64,000 nucleotides of DNA from Prochlorococcus marinus XMU1405 (GTDB lineage Bacteria > Cyanobacteriota > Cyanobacteriia > PCC-6307 > Cyanobiaceae), in assembly GCF_017696275.1 (NCBI RefSeq), contig NZ_JAAORF010000003.1:248001-312000 (forward strand), written 5' to 3'. The notes beneath the pieces were generated by a model. That model was given only the letters and a program-made list of their open reading frames with translations. It was not told the origin of the DNA and made no database searches. The position numbers and the translations under genes are program-made. This document shows, one piece after another, positions 17,336-26,744 of the stretch. Positions within the stretch are counted from its first letter, which is position 1; every line of letters starts with the position of its first letter.

Positions 17336-18733
17336 TTGGAAAATTCACACTCGAAAAAGAATATTTCTAGATCAACAACAAGATTAATGTTCTCTTATGG
17401 GCTAGGAGATGCAGGGACAGGTTTAGTCGCGACGCAATTTGGTTTTTTTCTTTTCAAATTCTTTATTTCTGCTGGTTTACCAGTAATAATTGCAGGATCA
17501 TTATTAATGTTAATAAAGATATGGGATGCAGTAAATGATCCGTTAATTGGATGGTTAAGTGACCGTACTAAATCAAGATGGGGGCCTAGAATCCCTTGGA
17601 TGGTAACAGCATCTGTTCCTCTTGGTTTCTCTTTAGCTGCGATATGGTGGACACCCACTGGTTCAGTGCTAACCAAGACTATCTACTATGCCATAATTTC
17701 TATAATTGTAATGACTGCCTATACAAGTATTAATCTTCCTTTTGCAGCTCTATCTACTGAAATTTCTGAAAAAACAGCAATAAGAACAAGACTAAACGCA
17801 TCTAGATTTACTGGCTCAATAATTGCAGGACTCACTGGTTTAATAATTGCTGGAGTTGTATTGGGTACCGAAGGATCTGCAAATAATGAATATTTTTTAA
17901 TGGGTAAAATAAGCGGATGTATTGCAGTTGCTGCAACATTAATTTCTTGTTGGGGATTAGCTCCATTCGCAAAAAAAGCAAGAAGGCCTACAGGAAAAGT
18001 TGAAGCCATTACACTTCAATTCAAGAGGATCTTCAGAAATAAAAAATTTCTAAAAGTTATTACGCTTTATATCCTTCTTTGGTGCGCTTTACAATTAATG
18101 CAAACAGTAGCGTTAATCTATGTCGAGGATGTACTTAATGTACCAACATATATTGCGAAGTGGATCCCGATACCTTTCCAAATTAGCGCTTTAGTGGGTT
18201 TACAAATATGGACCAGAGTATCAAATAGATTGAACAGGATTTCAGCTTTAAACTATGGAGCGATTATGTGGATTATTTCATGTACAGCAGCTTTATTTTT
18301 ACCTTCGTTGTCAAAAATTTCAGGAGTTGGAGATAGTTTATTCCTAAATGCCAACAACATATTTCTGTTCATTCTTTTAATTTTCATAATTTGTCTTATT
18401 GGAATTGGCGCTTCAACCGCTTTTCTTATCCCTTGGTCGCTACTTCCTGATGCAATAGACGAAGATCCAGAGAAACCAGCAGGATTATATACAGCTTGGA
18501 TGGTACTTATTCAGAAGATTGGTATCGCATTTAGTGTTCAATTATTAGGATTTTTGTTGTATTTATCTGGTTATCAATCATGCTTTATTGATAAAGATAG
18601 TCTAAATATTATGGAACAATGCTACTCAGCACAATTAACTATTAGATTATGTATTGGTTTTATACCCTCAATATTGGTAATAATTGGTCTTTTAATAATG
18701 AGAAAATGGGATCAAAAATTAATTACAAACTAA
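17336..18733 (+). CDS. glcH: GPH-family sugar transporter, likely high-affinity glucose transporter (MelB/GlcH-like)
   Basis: About twelve hydrophobic segments in 465 residues. The GPH (glycoside-pentoside-hexuronide) cation symporter signature is DAVNDPLIGWLSDRTKSRWG at about residues 64-83, with the next RIPWM. A second family-typical stretch is PWSLLPDAIDEDPEKPAGLYTAW near 365. Prochlorococcus is known to carry a melB-annotated member, renamed GlcH, that takes up glucose at nanomolar levels; I infer this is the same gene from family and organism. The start is TTG at 17336; the first ATG inside is at 17386. It follows the debranching gene and tRNA-Gly, so carbohydrate genes cluster here. 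Confidence 0.8.
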   Translation: MENSHSKKNISRSTTRLMFSYGLGDAGTGLVATQFGFFLFKFFISAGLPVIIAGSLLMLIKIWDAVNDPLIGWLSDRTKSRWGPRIPWMVTASVPLGFSLAAIWWTPTGSVLTKTIYYAIISIIVMTAYTSINLPFAALSTEISEKTAIRTRLNASRFTGSIIAGLTGLIIAGVVLGTEGSANNEYFLMGKISGCIAVAATLISCWGLAPFAKKARRPTGKVEAITLQFKRIFRNKKFLKVITLYILLWCALQLMQTVALIYVEDVLNVPTYIAKWIPIPFQISALVGLQIWTRVSNRLNRISALNYGAIMWIISCTAALFLPSLSKISGVGDSLFLNANNIFLFILLIFIICLIGIGASTAFLIPWSLLPDAIDEDPEKPAGLYTAWMVLIQKIGIAFSVQLLGFLLYLSGYQSCFIDKDSLNIMEQCYSAQLTIRLCIGFIPSILVIIGLLIMRKWDQKLITN

Positions 18734-18742
18734 TATAAAGAT

Positions 18743-19498
18743 ATGTATTACCCTAATTTTTTTAAAAGACTTCTAGGCAGCTTAATCATTGGCGGGCAAG
18801 CAATTAATTTTATCTTTAGAGGTAAAATTTCCAAAAATGATCTCTTTGACCAACTTATGGAGTCAGGTCCTGGAAGTTTGTTAATTGTTTTAATTACAGG
18901 AATTGCCGCAGGCACAGTTTTTAATATTCAAGTCGCATCACAACTTACAAGTATGGGGGTTTCAAGTGAAATTGGAGGTTTATTAGCAGTAGGCATGGCG
19001 AGAGAAATGGCTCCTCTTTTAACTGCTACTCTAATGACTGGAAAGGTTGCAACTGCCTATGCTGCTCAACTGGGAACTATGAAAGTTACAGAACAAATTG
19101 AAGCAATTACCATGTTAAGGACCGAACCAGTCCAATATTTGGTAGTCCCAAGGTTGCTATCGATGGTAATAATGTCTCCAATACAGTGTCTTTTATTTTT
19201 ATCTGTAGCTTTATGGAGTGGACAAATTTGGAGCACAATATTTTATAAAGTTCCTCCAATAGTTTTTTGGACATCCGTAAGGTCAGGTAATGTTAGTTTA
19301 ACTAGTGCAGACTTAACCTCAATGTTAATAAAATCCGTAGTGTTCGGATTACTTATTTCAATCATTGCTTGTGGATATGGACTCACAACTAAAGGTGGTC
19401 CAAAAGAAGTTGGAACAAGTACAACAGGGGCAGTAGTAATGACTCTGGTTACTGTATCTTTAATGGATGTATTACTAACACAAATTTTATTTGGATGA
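18743..19498 (+). CDS. MlaE-family ABC transporter permease (Ycf63-like)
   Basis: 251 residues and five to six hydrophobic helices. The MlaE hallmark stretch GMAREMAPLLTATLMTGKVA (about 90-109) leads to GTMKVTEQIEAITMLRTEP (111-129), the family's conserved cytoplasmic coupling helix, and CGYGLTTKGGPKEVG (about 212). Cyanobacterial members correspond to chloroplast TGD1/Ycf63, the permease of a system moving phospholipids or glycerolipids between membranes. No ATPase or MCE substrate-binding gene is adjacent, so its partners are elsewhere. It starts 9 bp after the GPH transporter gene. Confidence 0.93.
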   Translation: MYYPNFFKRLLGSLIIGGQAINFIFRGKISKNDLFDQLMESGPGSLLIVLITGIAAGTVFNIQVASQLTSMGVSSEIGGLLAVGMAREMAPLLTATLMTGKVATAYAAQLGTMKVTEQIEAITMLRTEPVQYLVVPRLLSMVIMSPIQCLLFLSVALWSGQIWSTIFYKVPPIVFWTSVRSGNVSLTSADLTSMLIKSVVFGLLISIIACGYGLTTKGGPKEVGTSTTGAVVMTLVTVSLMDVLLTQILFG

Positions 19499-19502
19499 TT
19501 CT

Positions 19503-19907
19503 ATGTTTAACACTAAATCAAAAAAAGAGGAGCCAGTAATTATATCTCCATCATTTCAGTTACCAATCATTCTAATAGTTTTAAGTTTTATGCTTTTGTT
19601 TTTGAATATTGGTTCTTTGCCAACGATAGTTTTTGCTTCTTTTAGCTTTTTTTTATTACTTCAGTCATTTACTTTAAGAATAAAAATAACAAATGATGAT
19701 TTTATCGTTTTACAATTAGGGAAAGTGATTAGAACTTTTCCATTCAAGAACTGGATATCGTGGAAATTCTTTTTCCCTGTAATCCCAGGTATATTTTATT
19801 TCAGAGAAAAGTCCAGTCCTCATTTATTACCTATATTATTTAATCCAAAGCAATTAAAAGACGAGCTCATAAAAAAAGTTGACTCCTTGGAAATTAAAAA
19901 TTCTTAA
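19503..19907 (+). CDS. DUF3119 family membrane protein
   Basis: A cyanobacterial and chloroplast protein with two adjacent hydrophobic helices near the N-terminus (PIILIVLSFMLLFLNIG and LPTIVFASFSFFLLLQSF, about residues 20-60) and a soluble C-terminal PH-like domain (FIVLQLGKVIRTFPFKNW...FPVIPGIFYFRE). I choose the ATG at 19503 (134 residues); a TTG at 19491 would overlap the permease stop by 8 nt and add four residues. The function is not known to me. The position directly behind the MlaE-type permease suggests a role in the membrane envelope. Confidence 0.8.
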   Translation: MFNTKSKKEEPVIISPSFQLPIILIVLSFMLLFLNIGSLPTIVFASFSFFLLLQSFTLRIKITNDDFIVLQLGKVIRTFPFKNWISWKFFFPVIPGIFYFREKSSPHLLPILFNPKQLKDELIKKVDSLEIKNS

Positions 19908-19942
19908 AATTCAAACTTTGCTTAATTATCAAAATTACTTAA

Positions 19943-20953
19943 ATGACCAATAAAGAACTTTCCGATAATAATCCTGAAAAGGAATTAATAATAGATAAGT
20001 CAATTTCAGACGATAAAACCAAGCAAATAAGTAAGAAAAATACAACGCAAAATAAAAAAATTCCACTAAAAAATAACAACTCAACTAAATCTTTTGATGA
20101 AATTTCTAATGAAATTTTTAGAGATCTCGTTTCAAAAAAAGACTCTTTAGTTAAAGAAATAAAAAAGTTAGAAACAAAAAAAAATGAAATAGAAAAAGAT
20201 ATTGAGTCAAATTTTAAAGGACAGTCAGATAATATCGCTAAAAGAGTTAAAGGCTTTCAAGAGTACTTAACTGGAGCTTTGCAGAATCTTTCACAAAACG
20301 TAGAAAAACTTGAATTAGTTTCTCAACCAATAATTGTAAAGCCATCTCCTCTTGATGAGAAAAAGCAAAACAATAGCACAAATAATGTGGTTAATGTTCC
20401 TGCTCTTTCTGAAACATTTAAGCCTGATGAGAAGATTATAAAAGGTTGTTTTTCAAGTTTTACAGAACAACCTGATTTTTATGCTGAACCTTGGAAATTA
20501 AGAAGGAGTCTTGATTCATCAGATATAGAAATTATGGATGATTGGTTCTTTAACATGGGCGGAAGAGGTTCTCTTGAAAGTAGAGGATCTCGACAAAAAA
20601 ATGCTTTGCTATCAGCGGGGTTCATTTCTATTCTTGGCGAATTATATGGAGATCAATTTCAGACTCTTATTTTAGCTTCGCAGCCTGAAAGATTAGGTGA
20701 ATGGAGAAGAATTCTTCAAGATTCACTTGGTCTAACAAGGGATGACTTTGGACCTAATAGTGGGATTGTTCTTTTTGAAAGGCCTGAAGGGGTAATAGAA
20801 AGAGCTGATAGATTAGAAGCCAATGAAGAATTGCCATTTATTATCATTGATGCAGCAGAAACCTCTGTTGAAATTCCAATACTTCAATTCCCATTATGGG
20901 TTGCATTTGCTGGTTCAGACAATGAAATTTACGATGATCTTGAACTAAACTAA
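19943..20953 (+). CDS. DUF3086 family coiled-coil protein
   Basis: 336 residues in two parts. The first 90 are lysine-rich and disordered, and end in a heptad coiled coil ([20 protein letters not shown], around 72-91). The second is a globular domain (about 150-336) with [21 protein letters not shown] and the following [17 protein letters not shown], known as DUF3086 and confined to cyanobacteria. It ends in an acidic tail. It lies between the DUF3119 gene and plsY on the same strand, 5 bp from plsY. I know of no function. Confidence 0.85.
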   Translation: MTNKELSDNNPEKELIIDKSISDDKTKQISKKNTTQNKKIPLKNNNSTKSFDEISNEIFRDLVSKKDSLVKEIKKLETKKNEIEKDIESNFKGQSDNIAKRVKGFQEYLTGALQNLSQNVEKLELVSQPIIVKPSPLDEKKQNNSTNNVVNVPALSETFKPDEKIIKGCFSSFTEQPDFYAEPWKLRRSLDSSDIEIMDDWFFNMGGRGSLESRGSRQKNALLSAGFISILGELYGDQFQTLILASQPERLGEWRRILQDSLGLTRDDFGPNSGIVLFERPEGVIERADRLEANEELPFIIIDAAETSVEIPILQFPLWVAFAGSDNEIYDDLELN

Positions 20954-20958
20954 GCTTT

Positions 20959-21552
20959 ATGAATATCTTAATAATTTTTACAAGTTATCTTTTAGGATCA
21001 CTTCCGACAGGTTTTTTAATTGGAAAATATCTCAAGAATATAGATCTAAGAACTATAGGTTCTGGATCTACAGGTGCCACAAATGTCTTAAGAAATGTTG
21101 GGAAATGGCCAGCACTTTTTGTATTTATCATTGACGTTGGGAAAGGGCTTATTGCAGTAAAAATTGCTCAATATTACACAGATCAGGGGTTAATAGAAGT
21201 TATAGCAGGGATATCCGCTATCTCAGGACATATTTGGCCAATATGGCTTAGAGGTAAAGGAGGGAAAGCTGTTGCAACTGGATTAGGTATGTTTTTAGCT
21301 CTTTCTTGGAAAGTTGGACTTGCATCTCTTGGTATTTTTTTACTAGTCCTAACAAAAACTAAATTTGTTTCTTTATCCAGTATTTCAGCTGCAATCTTAC
21401 TTCCTATTTTTATGTTTTTTTACCTAGGTAAATTTATGCACTCATATTTTTTCATAAGTTTAATTGTGGCATTATTAGTAATCTGGAAACATAGAACAAA
21501 CATAACAAGATTGCTTAAAGGAGAAGAATCCAAAATTAATCAGAATCAATAG
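20959..21552 (+). CDS. plsY: Glycerol-3-phosphate acyltransferase PlsY
   Basis: Membrane enzyme that transfers acyl from acyl-phosphate to glycerol-3-phosphate at the start of phospholipid synthesis. The three catalytic loops are present: [13 protein letters not shown] (12-24), [15 protein letters not shown] (34-48) and [20 protein letters not shown] (about 88-107). Five hydrophobic helices complete the 197 residues. Its stop lies inside the opposite gene pyrF, with a 17-nt overlap of the two 3' ends. Confidence 0.95.
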   Translation: MNILIIFTSYLLGSLPTGFLIGKYLKNIDLRTIGSGSTGATNVLRNVGKWPALFVFIIDVGKGLIAVKIAQYYTDQGLIEVIAGISAISGHIWPIWLRGKGGKAVATGLGMFLALSWKVGLASLGIFLLVLTKTKFVSLSSISAAILLPIFMFFYLGKFMHSYFFISLIVALLVIWKHRTNITRLLKGEESKINQNQ

Positions 21553-22264
21553 ATTTAAATATTTCTATTAGAGCTTTATTAGGATCTATAGCTTTTGATA
21601 TTGATCTACCAATGACTAACTTAGAAGCCCCATTATCTATAGCTTCATAAGGAGTCATAATTCTATTTTGATCATCTTTATTGTCAATATTTAATCTGAT
21701 GCCTGGTGTAATAAGTTCAAAATTTTCCTTATAAATAGATCTCAACATTTTTACCTCCCAAGGGGAACAAACACATCCATCCAATCCGGCATCAAAAGAC
21801 AATTTTGCAAGTCTCAATACATTTTCTTCAATTGAATTATTTCTATCAAGATCAGTTTGAAAATCTTTAAGAGAAAAGCTTGTTAAAACAGTTATTCCTA
21901 CAACAAATGGTGCTTTAATACTAACTGAGGTGGCACCTTCTAAAGATGCTTTCTTCGAATCCTTAAGAGCTTTTAGACCTGCTGAAGCATGAATAGAAAT
22001 TATATCAACCCCTAATTTTGAGACTTGGAAACATGCCGCACGCATGGTATTGGGAATATCATGAAATTTTAAGTCTAAAAAAATTTTTTTATTTAAACCT
22101 TTTAATATTTCAATAACTCTTGGACCTTCCCTTACAAAAAGCTCTAAACCAACTTTCACCCACTTAATATTAGGACATTTTTCCAGAAGTAATTTTGCTT
22201 GACTTAAATCTAATCCATCAATTGCCAATATTATTTTATCTTCTGAGTTAAATCTTTTATGCAT
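21536..22264 (-). CDS. pyrF: Orotidine 5'-phosphate decarboxylase
   Basis: Final enzyme of UMP synthesis. The catalytic K-D array appears as [15 protein letters not shown] (about 65-79), after the first-strand [14 protein letters not shown]. The phosphate-binding end has ITPGIRLN (about 185) and [11 protein letters not shown] (about 219). At 242 residues it is a normal group I enzyme. The ATG at 22264 is preferred over the TTG one codon upstream. Seven bases separate it from the tyrS stop, so it is probably in an operon with tyrS. Confidence 0.96.
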   Translation of the reverse strand: MHKRFNSEDKIILAIDGLDLSQAKLLLEKCPNIKWVKVGLELFVREGPRVIEILKGLNKKIFLDLKFHDIPNTMRAACFQVSKLGVDIISIHASAGLKALKDSKKASLEGATSVSIKAPFVVGITVLTSFSLKDFQTDLDRNNSIEENVLRLAKLSFDAGLDGCVCSPWEVKMLRSIYKENFELITPGIRLNIDNKDDQNRIMTPYEAIDNGASKLVIGRSISKAIDPNKALIEIFKSIDSD

Positions 22265-22270
22265 CAATTT

Positions 22271-23509
22271 TCAGTTTTCAAACCTCTTAATTATTTTTTT
22301 TCCAATTTGCAAAATTTTTCCTTCCAAATCATTTTTTGAATTAAAAACTAAATCAGGATTTATTAATTTCTGACTATCAATTTTCACACCCCCGCCTTTA
22401 ATAGATCTTTTGGATTCACTGCTAGATTTGAAAAGTTTTAGAGCACTTAACAAGTAAAAAAACTTAACTGGAAAAACTACTTCTTTTAAAGAAATCTCTG
22501 GAATTTCTCCAACTTTTTCTTTGTTTCCAAGGAATAATTTTTCGCAGTTTGATTGCGCCTTTAATGCTTCTTCTGCCCCATGGAATAAAGTAGTAACTTC
22601 TAAAGCCATTCTTCTCTGTAATTCACGAGGATTTGAGTTTTCGAGAAAACTTAAATCTAATTCAGTAAGTAATTCAAAATAGGTAGGTATTATATTATCG
22701 GGTACTTTTTCTAATTTTGAATACATAGAAAGAGGATCTTCAGTCAAACCTACGGTGTTAAATTCAGATTTACTCATCTTCTTAACTCCATCTAAACCTG
22801 TCAAAATTGGCAAAAGAACTCCAAATTGAGGGTCTTGTTTAAAATGCCTTTGAAGATCTCTTCCTATTGCAATATTAAATTTCTGATCTGTACCTCCAAG
22901 CTCAATATCTGATTGAACAACTACCGAATCGTAACCTTGTAATAGTGGATATAAGAATTCATGCAAAGCAATTGGAACTTGCGAAGTGTACCTTTTATTA
23001 AATTCCTCCTTAGCTAACATTTGACTAACTGTTGCACTCCCCATTAATTCAATTATCGAATTGAGATTTAATCCTTTTAACCATTCACTGTTATATCTAA
23101 TTTCTATTCTATCTTTTGAATCAAAATCTAAAATAGATTCATTAGCTGGCTTTCCCATCCCTAGTTGGGTTAAGTATGTTTTTGCATTATCTTTAACTTG
23201 TTTTTCCGATAACTGAACTCTTGTTTTATTTTTTCCGGTTGGGTCTCCAATCTGAGCAGTAAAATCACCAATAATTAAAACTGCAATATGTCCATTATCT
23301 TGGAATGCCCTAAGTTTTTTAAACAATATGCTGTGCCCAAGATGAATATCTGTTCCAGTGGGATCGATCCCGAGTTTAACCCTTAATTTTTTATTATTTT
23401 TTTTCGCATGATCAATTATCTCCGAAAAGTTTTGATCTGTTCCCCTAATTGGAAAATATTCTTCTATTCCTCTTGACAGCCATGATGGCAAAATTAAATT
23501 ATCTGACAT
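22271..23509 (-). CDS. tyrS: Tyrosyl-tRNA synthetase
   Basis: Class I synthetase: HLGHS (HIGH-type motif) near residue 57 in [20 protein letters not shown], and KMSKS in [15 protein letters not shown] near residue 243. The GGTDQKFN stretch near 205 belongs to the tyrosine/ATP pocket. An S4 RNA-binding domain covers the last 60-70 residues ([13 protein letters not shown]). The 412 residues and the motif spacing are typical of the TyrRZ-type. It charges tRNA-Tyr in the cytoplasm. Confidence 0.97.
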   Translation of the reverse strand: MSDNLILPSWLSRGIEEYFPIRGTDQNFSEIIDHAKKNNKKLRVKLGIDPTGTDIHLGHSILFKKLRAFQDNGHIAVLIIGDFTAQIGDPTGKNKTRVQLSEKQVKDNAKTYLTQLGMGKPANESILDFDSKDRIEIRYNSEWLKGLNLNSIIELMGSATVSQMLAKEEFNKRYTSQVPIALHEFLYPLLQGYDSVVVQSDIELGGTDQKFNIAIGRDLQRHFKQDPQFGVLLPILTGLDGVKKMSKSEFNTVGLTEDPLSMYSKLEKVPDNIIPTYFELLTELDLSFLENSNPRELQRRMALEVTTLFHGAEEALKAQSNCEKLFLGNKEKVGEIPEISLKEVVFPVKFFYLLSALKLFKSSSESKRSIKGGGVKIDSQKLINPDLVFNSKNDLEGKILQIGKKIIKRFEN

Positions 23510-23528
23510 GAAGCTTTAACGGTTAAAT

Positions 23529-23852
23529 TTAAGAAGTTTTATCAAGTTCATCCTTCATTCTTATTAAGGTTTTATTCATCTGATCAAACATTTGATCAGG
23601 AGTAATCCCAAATTGGCTTAACTGTGTCTTTAATTGTTCAACTGTCATTTTGGCTTGAAAATCTTCAGACAATTCAAATCTCTTCATAAAAACCTTATAA
23701 CGATCCATAAGAGTTTCCATTTTTTTTATAAACATTTTTTTCCCTTCTCTGTCAAATTTTCCATAATCAGAGCCTAGTTTCATAAGTTCTTGGTAATCTG
23801 TAAAAAGCTTTTTAGCTTCTTCTTGAACGATGTCTGACTCAAAGAATCCCAT
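23529..23852 (-). CDS. DUF1825 family protein
   Basis: A 107-residue, all-helical soluble protein conserved in cyanobacteria (MGFFESDIVQEEAKKLFTDY at the start; MTVEQLKTQLSQFGITPDQM in the C-terminal half). No catalytic pattern, signal peptide or transmembrane helix is visible, and its function is not established. It lies 19 bp upstream of tyrS on the same strand and may be the first gene of a unit with tyrS and pyrF. Confidence 0.85.
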   Translation of the reverse strand: MGFFESDIVQEEAKKLFTDYQELMKLGSDYGKFDREGKKMFIKKMETLMDRYKVFMKRFELSEDFQAKMTVEQLKTQLSQFGITPDQMFDQMNKTLIRMKDELDKTS

Positions 23853-24004
23853 TTCTATTTTTTTACTTCGCTAGATTAAGGCTCAACTACAAGATAACAA
23901 GAATCTTTTAAATTGATTAGAACATTAATAAATTTTAGTTTATAAATAATTCTTTGATTTATATTTTTTCAGAATTAAATTAAATAGATAATGTTTCATA
24001 AATA

Positions 24005-24616
24005 TTGGAAAAATTCAACGTAAATAATATTTCAAAGCAAAATAGACAATTTGAATTATTTGGTTCAAATGTAAATACATCAATTAATTTTCAACACTCA
24101 AATAATCTAAAGATCAAAGGCGAAATTCTAACTGAATGGAGGAATAGAATCCATAATCACCAATTTAAAATTTCAAAAGATGCTCACAATAAAACTTTGC
24201 ACCAAACAAGTCTTCCTATAAATACAATTTCCAATGAAAGCAAAATTGATCCATTTTCCCTGCAGCCATTATCATTAAACTTTTGGAGAACCAATCAATA
24301 TATACACAATGGTCCAGCAATGTATTTTGTAATTGACTCGATGAAAAGTTCTAAAATAATACTTTATATAGGAGAAACAAACATAGCAAATAAAAGATGG
24401 AAGGGAGAACATGACTGTAAAAATTACCTCATGAACTACAGAGAAGCCCTAGCCCATAACAACCTCTCAAGTCACCAAGATATTCGTTTTTTCTTAGATG
24501 TACCTAAAGAAGTAAAATTAAGACGTAAATTAGAACAGCAACTGATATATTTATGGTTACCCCCTTTTAATAAAGAAACTAGAGATAGGTGGGCAACTAC
24601 TTTCACAAACAACTAA
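24005..24616 (+). CDS. GIY-YIG-like domain protein, function unknown
   Basis: 203 residues starting at a TTG. The first 90 are polar and probably flexible. The rest resembles a GIY-YIG nuclease fold: AMYFVID (in place of GIY), then IILYIGETNIANKRWKGEH (YIG, an R and an H at the usual spacing, about 119-137), and near the C-terminus LEQQLIYLWLPPFNKE with the Glu and the P-x-N ending typical of UvrC-type domains. I judge the fold likely but the activity unproven. It is not UvrC, since no other domain is present. pepA follows 24 bp later on the same strand. Confidence 0.6.
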   Translation: MEKFNVNNISKQNRQFELFGSNVNTSINFQHSNNLKIKGEILTEWRNRIHNHQFKISKDAHNKTLHQTSLPINTISNESKIDPFSLQPLSLNFWRTNQYIHNGPAMYFVIDSMKSSKIILYIGETNIANKRWKGEHDCKNYLMNYREALAHNNLSSHQDIRFFLDVPKEVKLRRKLEQQLIYLWLPPFNKETRDRWATTFTNN

Positions 24617-24640
24617 AAGTTAATTAAAACCATTTTACAA

Positions 24641-26113
24641 ATGCAATTTTCCACATCCCAAAAAAATCTAGATAACTGGCAAGGTGCTTCACTAATTTTT
24701 GGGGTTTTAGAAGAAGAAATTGCAAGCCAACTTGAAAACATAAAATTTGTTGTCAACCCAAAATTATTACTAAAAAAAATTACTCAAAAAGAATTCAAAG
24801 GAGAAAAAGGAAAAACCTTAAGCTTTGAATTTTTAGATCAAAAATTGGAATCCTTAATCATTGTTGGTCTCGGTAAATCAAAAGACCTAAATAAAAGTGA
24901 TGTAACAAACTCCATAGGAAATCTAATTAGGAAAACTCTTGATAAAAATGAAAAAATCAGCATCTTGCTACCTTGGGAATTAATAAATGCACATCTGGAA
25001 ATAAATCAATTAGCAGAGTCTGCCAGATTATCTGCTTATAAGGACAATAGATTCAATAAGAAAAAAGATGAAAAGAAAGTTCTTAAAGAAATAGAGTTTT
25101 TAAATTTAAATAAATTTGAGAATATTAGCTTTGAAGAGACAGAAAAAATATGTGAAGGAGTTGAACTAGCTCGAAGACTTGTAGCCGCCCCTCCAAATAG
25201 TCTTACGCCCCAGGAAATGTCCATACAAGCTTCTCAAATAGCTGAAGATCATGGTTTGGAATTAAAAATTTTAGAGGCAAAGGAATGTGAAGATTTAGGT
25301 ATGGGCGCATATTTAGCTGTAGCAAAAGGTTCTGATCTAGATCCTAAATTTATTCATCTTACTTTGAAGTCAGAGGGGCCTATAAAAGAAAAGATTGCGC
25401 TTGTTGGGAAGGGTTTAACCTTTGATTCTGGAGGATACAACCTGAAAGTAGGAGCCTCTCAAATTGAGATGATGAAATATGATATGGGCGGAAGCGCAGC
25501 AGTTTTAGGAGCAGCAAAAGCACTTGGGGCGATAAAACCAAAAGGACTAGAAATACATTTTATAGTTGCGGCTTGCGAAAACATGATAAATGGTTCTGCA
25601 GTGCATCCTGGAGATGTAGTTACGGCTTCTAATGGTAAGACAATTGAAATAAATAACACTGATGCAGAGGGTAGACTCACATTAGCTGATGCTTTAACTT
25701 ACGCATCCAATTTAAAACCGGATTCAATAATAGATCTCGCCACTTTAACGGGAGCTATTGTTGTTGCATTGGGGAATGATGTAGCTGGATTCTGGAGCAA
25801 TAATGATGATCTGGCAAATGATCTAAAATCTGCATCAGCTCAGGCTGGAGAAGAATTATGGCAAATGCCTTTACAAAAATCTTATAAAGAAGGGTTAAAG
25901 TCTCATATAGCTGATATGAAAAATACAGGACCTAGAGCAGGTGGGTCAATAACTGCTGCTTTATTTTTAGAGGAATTCTTTGATAAAGAGATTAAATGGG
26001 CTCATATTGATATTGCTGGGACTTGTTGGACTGATAAGAATAAGGGGATTAATCCATCAGGTGCAACCGGTTTTGGAGTTAAAACTCTTGTTCAATGGAT
26101 TAAAAATAAATAA
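24641..26113 (+). CDS. pepA: Leucyl aminopeptidase (M17)
   Basis: Cytosolic two-metal aminopeptidase, normally hexameric, that removes N-terminal residues from peptides. The C-terminal catalytic domain has [15 protein letters not shown] (Lys and Asp ligands, about 251-265), [17 protein letters not shown] (about 280), and the family signature [14 protein letters not shown] (about 338-351), which carries the catalytic Arg and ligands Asp and Glu. 490 residues is normal, and the N-terminal macro-like domain is diverged as usual. Its stop is 12 bp from the facing msrA stop. Confidence 0.96.
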   Translation: MQFSTSQKNLDNWQGASLIFGVLEEEIASQLENIKFVVNPKLLLKKITQKEFKGEKGKTLSFEFLDQKLESLIIVGLGKSKDLNKSDVTNSIGNLIRKTLDKNEKISILLPWELINAHLEINQLAESARLSAYKDNRFNKKKDEKKVLKEIEFLNLNKFENISFEETEKICEGVELARRLVAAPPNSLTPQEMSIQASQIAEDHGLELKILEAKECEDLGMGAYLAVAKGSDLDPKFIHLTLKSEGPIKEKIALVGKGLTFDSGGYNLKVGASQIEMMKYDMGGSAAVLGAAKALGAIKPKGLEIHFIVAACENMINGSAVHPGDVVTASNGKTIEINNTDAEGRLTLADALTYASNLKPDSIIDLATLTGAIVVALGNDVAGFWSNNDDLANDLKSASAQAGEELWQMPLQKSYKEGLKSHIADMKNTGPRAGGSITAALFLEEFFDKEIKWAHIDIAGTCWTDKNKGINPSGATGFGVKTLVQWIKNK

Positions 26114-26125
26114 CTATATTTAAAA

Positions 26126-26728
26126 TCATTTAGTCCAAAGATTTGTTGATCTAGCGTTTTCCCCCCATAATTTATCCAACCTCTGATCTCTCCCACATGA
26201 GAATCTATAGAACTTATATTTAATTTCATTTCTCTCAGCAAAATTCTGATGATATTCTTCAGCCAACCAAAATTGACCTTTTGATTTTAGTTCTACAGAT
26301 ATTTTTTCTAATGGTAATCGTAACTCATTAGAGGCTGAAACAATTGCATTTTTTGCATTAGTTTCCTCAATTTCATCTTTGAAAAAGATCACTGGCCTAT
26401 AAGAATCTCCACGATCACAAAATTGACCCTTGGAATCCAAAGGATCAATATTTCTGAAATAGAGCCTAAGTATCTCAGGTAGAGTTACCAATTGGGAGTC
26501 ATAGTCGACCAAAACCACTTCCTGATGTCCTTCATGATTTTCGTAAGTAGGATTTTGTAAATCCCCGCCTGAATAGCCACTTTGCACAAAATTTATTCCC
26601 TTTAAAGACTCTAAATCATGTTCTAGACACCAAAAACAACCTCCTGCAAGAATCAATTCATCTGCAAAAGCGTTTAAAGGGTTAATAAATATTGAAAGAG
26701 TAATTATTAGAGGTAAGAAATATTTCAT
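26126..26728 (-). CDS. msrA: Exported peptide methionine sulfoxide reductase MsrA
   Basis: Reduces the S epimer of methionine sulfoxide in proteins. The active-site motif GGCFWCLE lies right after a predicted signal peptide (MKYFLPLIITLSIFINPLNA, cleavage near residue 20-22), so the mature enzyme starts almost at the catalytic site. HEGHQEVV (about 65), VDYDSQLV and the downstream EYHQNFAE fit MsrA. A resolving Cys is probably in FSCGRDQRL near residue 178, besides the second Cys of FWC. The signal peptide implies work in the periplasm or thylakoid lumen, which is less usual than the cytosolic form. Confidence 0.93.
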   Translation of the reverse strand: MKYFLPLIITLSIFINPLNAFADELILAGGCFWCLEHDLESLKGINFVQSGYSGGDLQNPTYENHEGHQEVVLVDYDSQLVTLPEILRLYFRNIDPLDSKGQFCDRGDSYRPVIFFKDEIEETNAKNAIVSASNELRLPLEKISVELKSKGQFWLAEEYHQNFAERNEIKYKFYRFSCGRDQRLDKLWGENARSTNLWTK

Positions 26729-26744
26729 TTCTTTATTATAAAGT

